A stretch of DNA of 64,000 nucleotides from Bacillota bacterium. Its GTDB lineage: Bacteria; Bacillota; Sulfobacillia; Thermaerobacterales; RSA17. Shown piece by piece: positions 1 to 8,704 of the stretch (within the stretch, counting starts at the first letter, position 1; the number at the start of each line of letters is the position of its first letter). The position numbers and the translations under genes are program-made. The stretch is taken from NCBI GenBank assembly GCA_017577485.1, contig PKRI01000005.1:1-64000 (forward strand), written 5' to 3'. The notes beneath the pieces were generated by a model that worked only from the letters and a program-made list of their open reading frames with translations, was not told where the DNA came from and did not search any database.

Positions 1-1095
1 GTTGAGCTCGATCCACTTGTCGCGGCGCTGCTCGCGCGTGTGCGAGGGGTTCGTGTAGATCCAGTGCTGGAACTGGTCGATGGTCGCGATCCACGGCAGG
101 AGCGTGGCGAGCTGCTCGAGGTGGACGCGGACGGCCCGGGCGGCGTCCTCGGGGTTCTGGTAGTACTCGCCGAGGAAGTCGTGCGTGGTCAGCTCCATGC
201 TCATGGAGGCGACCTCGCAGAACTCCAGCGGGATCTCCGAGCGGTACGCCAGCAGCGGATCCTTGCGGCACAGCAGGGAGTGGAAGGCGTGGCCCGCCTC
301 GTGAATGGTGGAAAAGATGGACTGCGCCAGGTACTCCTCGTTGATGCGGGTGGTGATCCGCACGTCGTCCACCGAGAAGGCGATGGTGAACGGGTGCTCG
401 GAGCGGTCCTGGCGCCCGCGCTTGAAGTCGAAACCGATGGCCTCCAGCAGTTCCACGGTGAACTCCCACTGCTGGTCGGCGGGGTACCCCCGCCGCAGCA
501 CCGAGTCGTCCACGGCGTCCAGGCGCTCGCGGATGGCGCCCAGCAGGGGGACCAGCTGGTCCCGCAGGATGCTGAAGGTCCGCTCCACGTCGGCCGTCTT
601 CATGCCGGGCTCGAACAGGTCCAGCAGGGCGTCGTAACGACGGTCCCGCCAGCCCAGGGCGTCGGCCTTCTGCCGCTGCAGTTCCACCAGGCGCTCCAGC
701 TTCGGACGGAACACGGCGAAATCGTTGCTGCGGCGGGCCTCGATCCAGGCGTTGAACCCTTCGGAGCTGGCCCGGGACAGGGCCTCCACCAGATCAGCCG
801 GCAGCTTGACGGCCTGATCGTACTGGCGGCGCGCCAGGCGCACCACGGCGGCCTCGTCGCTGTCCGGGGGCAGGTCCCGGACGTCTTCGGCCAGTTGATC
901 CAGCAGTTCCCCGACTTCAGGGCTGGTGAACAGCGAGTGGATCAGCCGGCTGAGGGTGGCCTGCTGGTCGGCCCGGGCCCGGGCACCCCCCGTCGGCATG
1001 TACGTCTGTTCATCCCAGGCCAGCACCGCCGCGGCTTTGGACAGGTCGCTCACCTGGCGTAACCGGGCAAGCAACTGCTCGTATCGGGGATTCAA
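1..1095 (-). CDS. M3-family oligoendopeptidase (3' end beyond window)
   Basis: This is a zinc metallo-oligopeptidase of the M3 (non-PepF) type that would trim cytoplasmic peptides. The first 365 codons are present and the frame is open to the left edge. The zinc-binding motif HEAGHAFH is visible, followed by the typical M3 region with EVASMSMEL. The TTG start at 1095 is chosen because AAGGTGG lies about 10 nt upstream; an in-frame GTG seven codons earlier is possible. The N-terminal stretch (AWDEQTYMPTGGARARADQQ) resembles the start of M32 carboxypeptidases, but the active-site region is M3. It follows a peptide ABC transporter on the same strand, which suggests a role in using imported peptides. 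The class call is firm; the exact subfamily is less so. Confidence 0.8.
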   Translation of the reverse strand, partial: MNPRYEQLLARLRQVSDLSKAAAVLAWDEQTYMPTGGARARADQQATLSRLIHSLFTSPEVGELLDQLAEDVRDLPPDSDEAAVVRLARRQYDQAVKLPADLVEALSRASSEGFNAWIEARRSNDFAVFRPKLERLVELQRQKADALGWRDRRYDALLDLFEPGMKTADVERTFSILRDQLVPLLGAIRERLDAVDDSVLRRGYPADQQWEFTVELLEAIGFDFKRGRQDRSEHPFTIAFSVDDVRITTRINEEYLAQSIFSTIHEAGHAFHSLLCRKDPLLAYRSEIPLEFCEVASMSMELTTHDFLGEYYQNPEDAARAVRVHLEQLATLLPWIATIDQFQHWIYTNPSHTREQRRDKWIELN

Positions 1096-1173
1096 GGGCC
1101 TACACCCACCTTGCACCAGGATGGACACGCCAGTTAGATTGTCACCGGCCGGTGCAAATCCTGCCCCGGCGCT

Positions 1174-1998
1174 TCACCGCCGGGTGCGGGGGTCCAGCAG
1201 GTCGCGCAGGCCGTCGCCCAGCAGGTTGAAGCCCAGGACCGCCAGGGCCACGAACAGCCCCGGGAACAGGCCGAACCACGGGGCCACCCCCAGGTAGCCC
1301 TGGGCCTCGTCCAGCATCCTCCCCCACGACGGCTGCGGCGGCTGCGTGCCCAGGCCCAGGTAGCTCAGGGCCGCCTCGGCCAGGATGGCCGAGGCCATGG
1401 TGACGCTGGACTGCACGATCAGCGGCGCCGACAGGTTGGGCAGGAGATGCCGGGTGAACAGCCGGCCCGGCCCGGCGCCCACGGCCCGGGCGGCCTCCAC
1501 GAAGGCCCGCTGGCGCAGGGTGAGCAGGCCGGCCCGGGTGAGCCGGGCGAACACGGGCGCCGCCGCCACGCCGATGGCCAGCATGGCGTTGAAAATGCCC
1601 GGTCCCAGGGCCGCCACCACCAGCAGCGCGAACAGCAGGCCCGGGAAGGCGTACAGGGCGTCGGCCAGGCGCATCAGCACCTCGTCCAGCCACCCGCCCG
1701 CCAGGCCGGCCAGGGCGCCCATGGTGACGCCCAGCGTCAGGGCAACACCCAGGGACACCAGGGCCACCCCCAGGGCCGTGCCCGTGGCGGCCAGCACGCG
1801 GCTCAGGATGTCCCGCCCCAGATGGTCGGTGCCGAAGGGGTGCTTGGCCGAAGGGGGCTGCAGGCGGTTGTCGATGTCGATGGCGGTGACGTCGTAAGGC
1901 AGCCAGATCTGGCCAAGCAGCGCCAGCGCCGCCAGGGCCGCCGTGATCCCTACTCCCAGGGCCAGGCTCCGGTGCCGCCGCCACAACCCCGCCATCAC
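1174..1998 (-). CDS. Peptide/nickel-type ABC transporter permease, DppC/OppC family
   Basis: A 274-residue inner-membrane permease of the binding-protein-dependent transport family. It has an N-terminal membrane segment (about residues 13-31), the OppC_N-like region with DHLGRDILSRVL, several further hydrophobic helices, and a conserved EAA-type loop (RAVGAGPGRLFTRHLLPN) that contacts the ATPase. The start overlaps the end of the upstream permease by 4 bp, so translation is probably coupled. It pairs with the DppB-like gene and the family-5 solute-binding lipoprotein upstream. No ATPase gene lies in the visible operon. The substrate cannot be told from sequence alone; di- or oligopeptides are most likely. 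Confidence 0.9.
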   Translation of the reverse strand: MMAGLWRRHRSLALGVGITAALAALALLGQIWLPYDVTAIDIDNRLQPPSAKHPFGTDHLGRDILSRVLAATGTALGVALVSLGVALTLGVTMGALAGLAGGWLDEVLMRLADALYAFPGLLFALLVVAALGPGIFNAMLAIGVAAAPVFARLTRAGLLTLRQRAFVEAARAVGAGPGRLFTRHLLPNLSAPLIVQSSVTMASAILAEAALSYLGLGTQPPQPSWGRMLDEAQGYLGVAPWFGLFPGLFVALAVLGFNLLGDGLRDLLDPRTRR

Positions 1999-2951
1999 TG
2001 CCGCACCCTCGGGTCTACCATGGCGTAAACGGCGTCCACCACGAAATTGACCAGGACCACCGCCAGGGCCGCGAAGGCCACGGCGCCCTGCACCACCGGC
2101 AGGTCCCGGGCGGCGATGGCGTTCAGCAGCAGCTGACCCAGGCCCGGCAGTGCGAAGACCGTCTCCACCACGATGCTGCCGGCCAGCAGCTGTCCTACCT
2201 GCAGGCCCAGCACCGTCAGCGGCGGGATCAGGGCGTTGCGCAGCGCGTGGCGGTAAAGGACCACCCGCTCGCTCAGGCCTTTGGCCCGGGCGAAGCGCAC
2301 GTAGTCTTGCTCCAGCACCTCCAGCACCGACGACCGCACCAGGCGCGTCAGCACCGCCGCCTGGGGCAGGGCCAGGGCCAGTACCGGCAGCACCAGGCTT
2401 CGGGCCCAGGTGACCGGGTCCTGGGTGAAGGGCACGTAGCCCGCCGCCGGCACCCAGCGCAGCCGCACCGAGAAAACCAGGATCAGCAGCATGCCCACCC
2501 AGAAGGACGGCACCGCCAGTCCCGCCTGGCTGAAGACCACGGCGGCGGCGTCGCCCAGGCGGCCGCGGCGGGTGGCCGCAAAGATGCCCAGGGGGCCCGC
2601 CGTCAGCACCGCCAGCAGGGTGGCGCCGGCGGTCAGCGCCAGCGTCACGTCCAGGCGGCCGGCGATCAACTGGAGCACCGGCAGGTCATAGCGCAGCGAC
2701 GTGCCCAGGTCTCCCCGCACCAGGCCGCCCAGCCAGTCCCACAGCTGCACCAGCACCGGCCGGTCGTAGCCCAGCAGGGCGCGGATCCGCTCCACGGCGG
2801 CCGGGTCGCCGTCGGTCCCCACGATCAACCGGGCCGGGTCGCCGGGCAGGACGCGCAGGGCCAGGAAAGTGATGGTGCTGACCAGGAGGGCCGTGACCAG
2901 CAGGCTGGCCAGGCGGCGCAGCAGCCGGGCCCTCAGTTCCCGCCCTTTCAA
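1995..2951 (-). CDS. Peptide-type ABC transporter permease, DppB/OppB family
   Basis: A 318-residue permease with the classical DppB layout: an N-terminal helix (about 12-31) with FLALRVLPGDPA, a periplasmic section, then a block of helices with the cytoplasmic EAA loop RAKGLSERVVLYRHALRNA. It forms the membrane channel together with the DppC-like partner. Its start codon overlaps the stop of the solute-binding protein gene (ATGA, 2948-2951) and its stop overlaps the start of the DppC gene, so the three genes are one transcription unit read leftwards. Length is normal for the family. Confidence 0.92.
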   Translation of the reverse strand: MKGRELRARLLRRLASLLVTALLVSTITFLALRVLPGDPARLIVGTDGDPAAVERIRALLGYDRPVLVQLWDWLGGLVRGDLGTSLRYDLPVLQLIAGRLDVTLALTAGATLLAVLTAGPLGIFAATRRGRLGDAAAVVFSQAGLAVPSFWVGMLLILVFSVRLRWVPAAGYVPFTQDPVTWARSLVLPVLALALPQAAVLTRLVRSSVLEVLEQDYVRFARAKGLSERVVLYRHALRNALIPPLTVLGLQVGQLLAGSIVVETVFALPGLGQLLLNAIAARDLPVVQGAVAFAALAVVLVNFVVDAVYAMVDPRVRQ

Positions 2952-4564
2952 CGTTCCGCCAGGTATACGTCGCGCAGGTCGACCACGTACACCGGGTAGA
3001 TCTTGTAGCCTTCCACCGCCGCGGCCATCCCGGCCAGCACGTGGGGATCCTGGATGAACAGGTTGGCCGCGTCCCGGGTGATCAGCATCTGGATCTCGTC
3101 ATAGATCCGCTTCCGTTCGTCGAAGCTGACGGCCCGGCGCCCTTCCACCAGCAGCCGGTCGACCTGCGGGTTGTTGTAGCTGAAGTAGTTGCTGCCGTGA
3201 TCGGAGGCGTAGCGCCCCAGCAGGGCGTCGGGGTCCAGGCGCCCCGTATGCCCGATGATGGTCAACTGGAACTGCCGGTCGCCGTAGACCCGTTCCAGCC
3301 AGGTTCCCCACTCCACCACCTCCAGTCGGAGCCGGATGCCGACCGCCTCCAGCTGCTCGGCGATGATCTCGCCGGACTGGATGTGCAGGGAGTAGGGCTC
3401 GGGCAGGGTCAGGACCGCCTCCAGGCCCTGCTCGTAGCCGGCTTCCCGCAGCAGCGCCCGGGCCCGGTCCGGGTCGTGGGGATAAACCTGCTCGGTGGCC
3501 GGATTGTAGAAGGGCAGCACCGGCGTCATGTGGGTGGCGATGGGCGTCCCGAAGCCCCAGGAGGCGCCGGCGATGATGGCCTGGCGGTCCACGGCGTGGA
3601 GGATGGCCTGCCGCACCCGCGGGTCGTCGAAGGGCTCCGCCGCGTTGTTGATGGCCATCAACTGGACCAGGTTCTGGGGACCCGACACCACCTTGAAGGC
3701 CGGGTCCGCCTCCAGCATGAGGGCGTCGCTGCCGGTCATGCGGGGAATCAGGTGGATGTCGCCGGCCTGCAGCGCCGCCAGGGCCGTGGCCGGGTTGTCG
3801 ATGAACCGGAACTCCACCCGGTCCAGGTACGGCAGGTCGCCGTCCCAGTAGTCGTCGAACCGCTCCAGGATGATCCGTGAGCCGGGTTCCCAGGCGGCGA
3901 AGCGGAAGGGCCCGCTGCCCACGGGCCGGTTGGACAGCGTGTCCACCGCCTCTTCCGGCACGACGGCGGCGTTGAGGTTGGCCAGGTTGGCCAGCAGCGC
4001 CGCGTCGTAGTCGGCGGTGCGCAGGACCAGCGTGCGGTCGTCGGGCGTCTCGATCTCGACGATGGAGGCGTAATCGGCCCGGCGCGGGGCGCCGGTGGCC
4101 TCGTCCAGGATGCGCCGGAGGCTGAAGGCCGCGTCGCGGGACGTCACCGGCCGGCCGTTGTGGAAGCGGGCGTTGTCACGAAGGATGAAGGTATAAGTCC
4201 TCCCGTCCTCGGATACTTCCCACCATTCCGCCAGGCCCGGCACGATCCGGCCGTCGGGCGACGCCCGGACCAGCGTGTCGAAAAAGTTGACGGCGATCTC
4301 GAAGGCGGCGGCGGCCTCCACCTTGTGGGGATCGAACCCGTTGGGCGGCTCCACGGGCACCGCCACCACCAGCGTCCCCCCGTGGCGGGGTTCCGCCGCG
4401 GCCGGGCCGGGGTCCGCCGGAGCCGCTCCCGGGCCGCCGGCGCTCCCGCCCCCGGGGCCGGAGCCGGGAGTACCGCAGGCGGCCAGCCACAGCGCCGCCG
4501 CGGTCACCGCCGCTGCCGCCGTCCGGCGCCGGCCGGCCCTCGTGGCAAGACTCCTCGCGCGCAT
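2948..4564 (-). CDS. Family 5 extracellular solute-binding lipoprotein (peptide ABC transporter)
   Basis: A 538-residue lipoprotein that captures the substrate for the DppBC-like permeases. It begins with a charged n-region and hydrophobic stretch ending in the lipobox LAAC, followed by a Gly/Pro/Ala-rich linker and then the SBP_bac_5 fold, with RHGGTLVVAVPVEPPNGFDP and the conserved YTFILRDNARFHNGRPVTS. The ATG at 4564 is chosen because GGAGGT sits 7 nt upstream; the longer open frame back to 4657 has no lipoprotein-like start. The upstream HAD gene ends only 26 bp away, so it is probably co-transcribed. A peptide substrate is the best guess, but nickel or sugar-conjugate ligands also occur in this family. 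Confidence 0.9.
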   Translation of the reverse strand: MRARSLATRAGRRRTAAAAVTAAALWLAACGTPGSGPGGGSAGGPGAAPADPGPAAAEPRHGGTLVVAVPVEPPNGFDPHKVEAAAAFEIAVNFFDTLVRASPDGRIVPGLAEWWEVSEDGRTYTFILRDNARFHNGRPVTSRDAAFSLRRILDEATGAPRRADYASIVEIETPDDRTLVLRTADYDAALLANLANLNAAVVPEEAVDTLSNRPVGSGPFRFAAWEPGSRIILERFDDYWDGDLPYLDRVEFRFIDNPATALAALQAGDIHLIPRMTGSDALMLEADPAFKVVSGPQNLVQLMAINNAAEPFDDPRVRQAILHAVDRQAIIAGASWGFGTPIATHMTPVLPFYNPATEQVYPHDPDRARALLREAGYEQGLEAVLTLPEPYSLHIQSGEIIAEQLEAVGIRLRLEVVEWGTWLERVYGDRQFQLTIIGHTGRLDPDALLGRYASDHGSNYFSYNNPQVDRLLVEGRRAVSFDERKRIYDEIQMLITRDAANLFIQDPHVLAGMAAAVEGYKIYPVYVVDLRDVYLAER

Positions 4565-4590
4565 CGCTGCACCTCCAGGCTGGGCGGCGG

Positions 4591-5331
4591 TCAGCGGGCG
4601 GCCCCCGCGGCGGGGCCGCCGCCCCGTCCCTCCTCCAGGTATCGCACCACGCCCCACAGGTCATGGACCACGGGGCAGTCCCAGGTCTCCCCGCAGTCCA
4701 CGTGGGGCAGCCGGTCGATCAGCACGAAGCGGAACCCCGCGGCCAGGGCGCCCGGGGCATCGTCGTGGTAGTTGTCGCCGACGTAGAGGATGCGGCCGGC
4801 GGGCAAGCCCAGGCGGCGGGCGGCCCGGCGGAAGATCTCGGGGTCGGGTTTGGCCACGCCCTCCAGGGCCGAAAACAGCGCCGCGTCCAGCAGCCGGTCC
4901 AGGCCCAGGCGCGCCACGGTGGCCGGCCCCGACGCGTCCCAGTTGGACACCAGCCCCAGGCGGTAGCCCCGGGCACGCAGGTCCTCCAGCACCGCGCGGG
5001 TTTCGGGGTAAGGCTCCCAGTCGGCCCGGGGCCGCGGCTGGGAGAACATCATCTCCGCCACCCGGCGGGGATCCAGGTCCAGGTCCAGTTCAGCGAACAG
5101 CCGCTCCAGGTAACGGGAATAGTAGGTGCGGGGGTCCTGGGCCAGCAGGCCGGGATGTTCCCGCATGAAGTACTTGTCCGTCCGGTAGTAGGCGGCCGCC
5201 AGGCGTCCGGCTTCCACGGGACGGCCCAGGCGCTCGAGCAGGCCGCCCATGATCTGCTCCCGGGGATAGCGGATCAGCGTGAGGCCCAGGTCGAAGACGA
5301 CAGCCTCGAAGGCGTGCTCCCCGCCCCTCAC
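4591..5331 (-). CDS. HAD superfamily (subfamily IA) hydrolase
   Basis: A 246-residue haloacid-dehalogenase-type hydrolase. Motif I is FDLGLTLI, with the nucleophile Asp but Gly instead of the second Asp of the usual DxDGT phosphatase signature. Motif II is LVSNWD, the motif III lysine is in GVAKPDPEIF, and motif IV is VGDNYHDD. The GTG at 5331 has GGGAGGG about 7 nt upstream; the open frame extends 15 codons further without a good ribosome site. The altered motif I leaves substrate and even chemistry (phosphatase or not) uncertain. It is the first gene of the unit that continues into the peptide transporter. Confidence 0.78.
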   Translation of the reverse strand: MRGGEHAFEAVVFDLGLTLIRYPREQIMGGLLERLGRPVEAGRLAAAYYRTDKYFMREHPGLLAQDPRTYYSRYLERLFAELDLDLDPRRVAEMMFSQPRPRADWEPYPETRAVLEDLRARGYRLGLVSNWDASGPATVARLGLDRLLDAALFSALEGVAKPDPEIFRRAARRLGLPAGRILYVGDNYHDDAPGALAAGFRFVLIDRLPHVDCGETWDCPVVHDLWGVVRYLEEGRGGGPAAGAAR

Positions 5332-5430
5332 GTCCCAACCCTCCCCCGGGGCCTGGCTCTCTAACGAGTATAGCAACGAGCACAGCGGCTTGGCGCGGGG
5401 TGCGGGCGCGGCGGGCAGGCGGCGGGCGGC

Positions 5431-6231
5431 TCAGACCGGGTAGGTCTCCAGCGGCCGGGCCGGCTCCACGGGGACGGGCCCGGCGGCGGCCGCAGCGGCC
5501 GCGAACCGGTCGGGGTCGAAGCCCATGGCGATGTGGGTCAGCAGCAGGCGGCGGGCGCCGGCCTCGGCGGCGGCCTGGGCGGCCAGGGCCGGCGTCAGGT
5601 GGCCGATGTGGCCGGCCCGATCGGCCATCTCGTCGGGCAGGGTCGCCTCGCACACGAACAGGTCGGCTTCCCGGGCCAGGCCGGCCAGCGCGGGCGTGGG
5701 GCCGGTGTCGGCGCTGAAGACGAAGGACGCGCCGCCGTGCTCCAGCCGCACCGCCCACGTCTCCACCGGGTGCTCCACCCGGGCGCAGCGGACGGCCAGG
5801 TCGCCGATGCCGCGGGCCTCGGCGGCGGCCAGGGGGTGCACTTCCAGGGTGGGGTCATCCAGGAGCCGCTCCAGGGCGGCGGCGGTCTCCGGCGCCGCGT
5901 AGACCGGCAGCGGCCGGCGCTGGGACAGGCGCCGCCAGGCCACCCACTCGATCAGGTGGGGCAGCACCACCAGGTCGCTGACGTGGTCCGGATGGGCGTG
6001 GGTCAGGATCAGGGCCGCCAGGCGCCAGGGCGGCAGCACCCGCAGCAGGTTGGCCAGCACGCCGGCGCCGCAGTCCACCAGCACGTGGGTGGTGCCGGTG
6101 GAAACCAGGTAGCCCGTGGTGGCCTCGCCCGGCGCCGGGTACGAACCGGCCCGGCCCAGGCAGGTGACCCGGAAGCCCCGGCCCGGCGGCTCGAGGTCGT
6201 CGGGCGGCATGACCAGGCCGGGAGCCAGCAC
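5431..6231 (-). CDS. Metallo-beta-lactamase-fold hydrolase, RNase Z/YhfI-like
   Basis: A 266-residue cytoplasmic metal-dependent hydrolase. The binuclear metal motif THAHPDH lies at residues 77-83, with later ligands in VFSADTGPT and the C-terminal LLLTHI. The N-terminal CLGRAGSYPAPGEATTGYL is the usual lead strand of the RNase Z-like ribonuclease/phosphodiesterase branch of the family. It lacks the long exosite of true tRNase Z, so a small-molecule or cyclic-nucleotide phosphodiesterase is as likely as an RNase. The GTG start at 6231 has GGGGAGG 5 nt upstream. It sits 23 bp after the class II aldolase gene on the same strand. Confidence 0.82.
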   Translation of the reverse strand: MLAPGLVMPPDDLEPPGRGFRVTCLGRAGSYPAPGEATTGYLVSTGTTHVLVDCGAGVLANLLRVLPPWRLAALILTHAHPDHVSDLVVLPHLIEWVAWRRLSQRRPLPVYAAPETAAALERLLDDPTLEVHPLAAAEARGIGDLAVRCARVEHPVETWAVRLEHGGASFVFSADTGPTPALAGLAREADLFVCEATLPDEMADRAGHIGHLTPALAAQAAAEAGARRLLLTHIAMGFDPDRFAAAAAAAGPVPVEPARPLETYPV

Positions 6232-6254
6232 CGCCGCCTCCCCTTCCCTGCCGT

Positions 6255-7352
6255 TCAGGTCATCGGCACCTCGCGCTGGATGCGGCCCTCGATGCGCTCG
6301 AAGATGTCGTCCAGGCTGCGCCCTGTGATGGTCAGGCCGTGGTTGCGCAGGCCGATCACCGCCCGCGACGGGTCAGGCGCCTGCCGCACCAGTTCGGCCA
6401 CCGCCGTGGCCAGTTCGTAGGTACCGCAGGGGTAGTTGATCTGGGTGGACGGCACGCCGTCCATCCAGGCGTGCACGTGGACGATGGCGCCCACCTCGGG
6501 ATGCTCCCGGTAGATCATGTAGTGCTCGATGGCGTCCACCGACACCCGCCGCGGCTCCCGGTCGGCCGGCACGCTGAGGACCATGGCCTGCTTCTCGGCG
6601 TCATAGTCCACCACCAGCAGGATGTCGCGGCCGATGACCTCCAGGTTGGACTTGTCGACGCCGCTGGCGCTCATCCAGAAGGTCTTCTCGTCGCGGCGGA
6701 CGCTGAGGTTTCCGTAGGACAGGCCCCCGATGCCGTAGAGCCTGCGCAGGTGCCGCAGTTCCCGCGGGGGCAGGTACTTGTCCAGAGGGAAGGGCGCGGG
6801 CAGCAGGTCCAGCGCCTGCAGCCGCTTGCCGGCTTCCCGCAGGGCCCGGGTGTGCTCGTCGCCGTCCCACAACTCCCGCGGCAGGTCGGGCACGAAAATG
6901 TTGTCCAGCACGAACCGGGAGGTGGCCAGCGGGCTCAAGCGCTGGTAGACCTCCTGGAAAAACTCCATCTCGTGGTCGGGATCGTAGGTGACGGTGTAGT
7001 GGCCCAGCTCCGGCGTGACGAAGTGCATGGTGCGGCCCTCGGCCTCGTCGGCCACGTAGATGAACAGGTTGGAGAGGGTCCGGACCAGCATGGGATAGCA
7101 GTTTTCCAGCACGCGGTCCACCGGAGGCCCCTCGACGACGGTCACCACGAAGGTGCCCCGCGACTTGCGGCGGAAGGGCTTGAGGTCGCCGGGGTCAAGG
7201 AACTGGACGGCCAGGCCCAGATCTTCGTCGTCGGGAGCGACCGGTTCATGACCGTGAAGCTGAAGCACCATGCGCAAACCTTCCTGAAGTTGACGGGCAA
7301 AACCGGCAGGCGCGTCGCCAGTGATGGTGTAGCGCAATACCGGCACCTCCAT
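6255..7352 (-). CDS. Class II aldolase/adducin-family protein with extra N-terminal domain
   Basis: A 365-residue protein. The C-terminal half (about residues 175-360) is a class II aldolase/epimerase fold: GGLSYGNLSVR, the zinc ligands in VHVHAW and RNHGLT, and a conserved SASGVDKSNL loop. Such enzymes cleave or epimerise sugar phosphates and related hydroxy acids. The first 170 residues (from RYTITGD to the region around FFQEVYQ) are not part of the usual 210-residue aldolase and I do not recognise them. The ATG at 7352 is preceded by GCAGAGGG; a longer frame upstream has no support. It is divergent from the gene starting at 7460. The substrate is unknown. Confidence 0.8.
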   Translation of the reverse strand: MEVPVLRYTITGDAPAGFARQLQEGLRMVLQLHGHEPVAPDDEDLGLAVQFLDPGDLKPFRRKSRGTFVVTVVEGPPVDRVLENCYPMLVRTLSNLFIYVADEAEGRTMHFVTPELGHYTVTYDPDHEMEFFQEVYQRLSPLATSRFVLDNIFVPDLPRELWDGDEHTRALREAGKRLQALDLLPAPFPLDKYLPPRELRHLRRLYGIGGLSYGNLSVRRDEKTFWMSASGVDKSNLEVIGRDILLVVDYDAEKQAMVLSVPADREPRRVSVDAIEHYMIYREHPEVGAIVHVHAWMDGVPSTQINYPCGTYELATAVAELVRQAPDPSRAVIGLRNHGLTITGRSLDDIFERIEGRIQREVPMT

Positions 7353-7459
7353 TCCCTCTGCTCCCAACCTTAACGCAGGGCGGCGGCCCAGGCAATCGCC
7401 GGTAGGGTTGTGGAGCCCACCGCCTAAGAGAAGAAGACGAACCCTCAGGGAGGGAGTCC

Positions 7460-8704
7460 GTGACCAGCAAGGACCAGGCCCGGCGCCGGGTGTACGCGGA
7501 ACTGAGGCGGCTGGGCGCCGCCCGGTTCCCCTTCCCCATCGAGGGCCGCATCCCCAACTTCCGGGGAGCCGAGGCGGCGGCCCGGCGCCTGCGCCAGCTG
7601 GACGTGTACCGCCGGGCACGGGGCGTCAAGGTCAACCCCGACGCGCCGCAGCTGCCGGTCCGCCGGGCGGCGCTGGCCGACGGCAAGACCCTGTACATTC
7701 CTACGCCCCGGCTGCGGGGCGCCTTCCTGCGCATCCGTCCCCAGGACGTGCCCCCGGGCGAACTGGCGCGAGCCGCATCGCTGAGCCACGCCGCCCGCTA
7801 CGGCCGGCCGGTAACCCTGGCGGAACTGGCCCGGGAGCGGCCGCCCATCGACCTGATCGTCACCGGCTCGGTGGCGGTGACCCGCGGCGGCGACCGGGCC
7901 GGCAAGGGCGAAGGATACGGCGACCTGGAGTACGCCATCCTGCGCGAACTGGGCTACCCCCACATTCCCGTGGCCACCACGGTGCATCCCGCCCAGATCG
8001 TGGAGGACCTGGAGGCCGGCGACCACGACCTGGTGGTGGACTACGTGGTCACCCCGGACGAGGTCATCGTCACCGGCAGCCGGCGGCCGCGGCCCGAAGG
8101 CATTGACTGGGACCGGCTTCCCGCCCGGGCCCTGGAGGAGATGCCGGTGCTGGCGGAACTGCGGGCGCTGACCTGGCAGCGGCAGTCGGTCCCCGACGTG
8201 CTGGCGCCGGGCCTGGCGGTGGTGTTCGTGGGCCTCAACCCCGGGCGCCACAGCGCCGCCGCCGGCCATCATTTCGCCGGACCCGCCAACCACTTCTGGC
8301 GGCTCCTGGCCGAGGCCGGCTTCACGCCCCGTCAACTGGCCCCTTCGGATGACCGCCTGCTGCCGCGCTGGGGCATCGGCATCACCAACCTGGTCAGCCG
8401 GCCCACCCGCGGTGAGGCCGACCTGGACTGGGACGAGATGCTGGCGGCGGCCCGGGACCTGCGGCGGAAGATGGCCGATTACCGCCCGCGGGTGGTGGCC
8501 CTCCTGGGCAAGCAGGTGTACCGGGCCTACGCCGGGCTTGCCCGGTCGGCGCCCGTGGCCTGGGGGCTGCAGCCGCGGCAGACCGTGGCCGGCATCCTGG
8601 AGTTCCTGGCTCCCAACCCGTCGCCCCGCAGCACCGTGCCCTATGAGGAGCGGCTGCGGCTGTTCCGCGACCTGCGGCGTTTGGGCCTGGAGGCGGGACC
8701 GTGA
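7460..8704 (+). CDS. Fusion: 5-formyltetrahydrofolate cyclo-ligase-like domain + mismatch-specific uracil/thymine glycosylase (Mug)
   Basis: A 414-residue two-domain protein. Residues 1 to about 240 match the 5-FCL-like/MTHFSD family (FPFPIEGRIPNFRGAE, KTLYIPTPRLR, DLIVTGSVAV, GKGEGYGDLEYA, VATTVHPAQIV). Residues 243-414 match Mug: the active-site motif GLNPG with catalytic-type Asn260, then GHHFAGPANHFWRLLAEAGF, ITNLVSRPT, LGKQVYRAY and the product-loop LPNPS-equivalent APNPSPRS. Mug removes uracil or thymine from G mismatches. The GTG start has AGGGAGGGAG just upstream, and its stop overlaps the next gene's start by 4 bp. No stop or frameshift separates the domains. Why the two are joined is unknown. 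Confidence 0.88.
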   Translation: MTSKDQARRRVYAELRRLGAARFPFPIEGRIPNFRGAEAAARRLRQLDVYRRARGVKVNPDAPQLPVRRAALADGKTLYIPTPRLRGAFLRIRPQDVPPGELARAASLSHAARYGRPVTLAELARERPPIDLIVTGSVAVTRGGDRAGKGEGYGDLEYAILRELGYPHIPVATTVHPAQIVEDLEAGDHDLVVDYVVTPDEVIVTGSRRPRPEGIDWDRLPARALEEMPVLAELRALTWQRQSVPDVLAPGLAVVFVGLNPGRHSAAAGHHFAGPANHFWRLLAEAGFTPRQLAPSDDRLLPRWGIGITNLVSRPTRGEADLDWDEMLAAARDLRRKMADYRPRVVALLGKQVYRAYAGLARSAPVAWGLQPRQTVAGILEFLAPNPSPRSTVPYEERLRLFRDLRRLGLEAGP

